Source of the DNA: Micrasema longulum | Taxonomy: Eukaryota; Arthropoda; Insecta; Trichoptera; Brachycentridae | Assembly: GCA_022494885.1 (NCBI GenBank) | Contig: JAGVSM010003426.1 | Location: forward strand, 1-64,000 | DNA length: 64,000 nucleotides | Direction: 5' to 3' | In this document: positions 63,377 through 64,000 of the stretch, piece by piece | Layout of the letters: each line of letters opens with the position of its first letter | Position numbering within the stretch: position 1 is the stretch's first letter | Made by a program: the position numbers and the translations under genes | The notes under the pieces: generated by a model | What the model saw: the letters and a program-made list of their open reading frames with translations, nothing else | Databases searched by the model: none | Told to the model about the DNA's origin: nothing

Positions 63377-64000
63377 TTACGCCGTTTCCCCGTAGGGGTA
63401 GGCAGAGAAGATAGAACGCCTTATCACTCTATATTTGCATACAGACCTCGCTTCCTCTACATTCATACATCTTCTCATGCACGCACTCCGATTATTCCTA
63501 CTTTTGACATATCCATCTTCAAGTATTTGATAGACTTGATCGTACCATGTCTCTCTCGGCCTTACTCGTTTTCTGCATCCATCAACATTTGCATCGTAGA
63601 TTCTTTTAGCCTTTCTTTCGCTTTCCATTCGCTCTACATGTCCAAACCAACGCAGCACCCCTTTCTTGATTCTGTCGATAATGCATATCTCGGCCTTACA
63701 CAGCTCACGGATCTCGACATTTATTATCATACATAATTTTGACAGCATTTAACCTACTTTCATCATCATTTTTCCAATTCTATACTTCGCTCCCATACAT
63801 AAGAGTTGGTACTAGAACTACATTGTGAACTGCTAGGTTTGACTCCTGCGATAAACATTTGTTTGCTAAAGTTGATTACAGTGCACCGTTCACCCTGTTC
63901 CAGGCACTCCTGTTCCAGGCACTCACCCTTCTTTCAATATCTTTTTCGGTCTTTCCATCCCTAGTAAACATACTTCCCAGATACACAAATTCTTCTACCT
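63377..64000 (-). pseudogene. RTE-like LINE family R, runs off the window end
   Basis: The minus frame 63748-63377 is open: INVEIRELCKAEICIIDRIK, KGVLRWFGHVERMESERKAK, RIYDANVDGCRKR, RSACMRRCMNVEEARSVCKY and FSAYPYGETA at the stop. Upstream (63750-64000), after a gap where the MRSLRRMCG block is missing, it reads VEEFVYLGSMFTRDGKTEKD, IERRVSAWNR, SAWNRVNGA; the repeated SAWNR is an in-frame 15-bp duplication. It is the best copy of the C-terminus in the window after 22442-22813. Confidence 0.85.

Overview
The window looks like a stretch of AT-rich insect (at least arthropod) nuclear DNA dominated by old, broken transposable elements. The evidence is poly-T/poly-A tracts, tRNA-headed SINEs, LINE reverse-transcriptase tails of several clades, a mariner transposase remnant and Penelope-like (PLE) GIY-YIG remnants. 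There is no operon structure, no ribosome-binding sites and no prokaryotic gene. The order of insect cannot be fixed by eye. No complete protein-coding gene is visible, and nearly all open frames over 60 codons are either TE fragments or chance frames in AT-rich DNA.

Layout. 0-9 kb: LINE C-termini (597-956, 5150-5555, 6673-7000, 8054-8418), a near-perfect 47-bp palindrome (4119-4249), copies of a dispersed repeat here called Rep-A, and SINEs. 9-25 kb: more LINE tails (10150, 15655 to 14930, 17164 to 16550, 18901 to 18672, 20.8-21.1 and 22.1-22.8 kb), a PLE remnant with inverted ends (17325-17740), a 0.2-kb MITE (20131-20344) and GC-rich repeat blocks (24.3-25.3 kb). 25-30 kb: mostly unique AT-rich DNA with the best candidate host exon (29268-29399), whose 3' end and splice donor are echoed in a 35-bp minisatellite. 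30-36 kb: a mariner remnant split by a MITE, a large inverted repeat (31.8-32.4 kb), and LINE tails. 38-42 kb: a LINE RNase H tail, a second PLE GIY-YIG remnant, SINEs, a candidate terminal exon (41038-41217) and a third PLE remnant. 42-55 kb: LINE, PLE and SINE copies, an inverted SINE pair (47.8-48.5 kb), a ~100-bp tandem array (50.9-51.4 kb) abutting a foldback element. 55-64 kb: sparse unique DNA with one GC-rich candidate exon (57620-57858), then a LINE (60225-60835) and a three-level nest (61.2-62.8 kb) readable from target-site duplications.

How it fits together. The elements form a layered insertion record: a jockey-type LINE inside an RTE-like LINE inside a MITE; an RTE-like LINE inside another repeat that exists empty 36 kb away; a MITE inside mariner. 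All coding remnants carry stops, frameshifts or truncations, so none is expected to be active. Four candidate host exons, all on the + strand, are supported only by coding-like third-position GC and plausible splice sites. If real, the window is largely intronic or intergenic DNA of a + strand gene.

The two patterns most worth following are (i) hammerhead-ribozyme-like folds at the tips of at least three PLE families and (ii) the minisatellite grown from an exon/intron junction.
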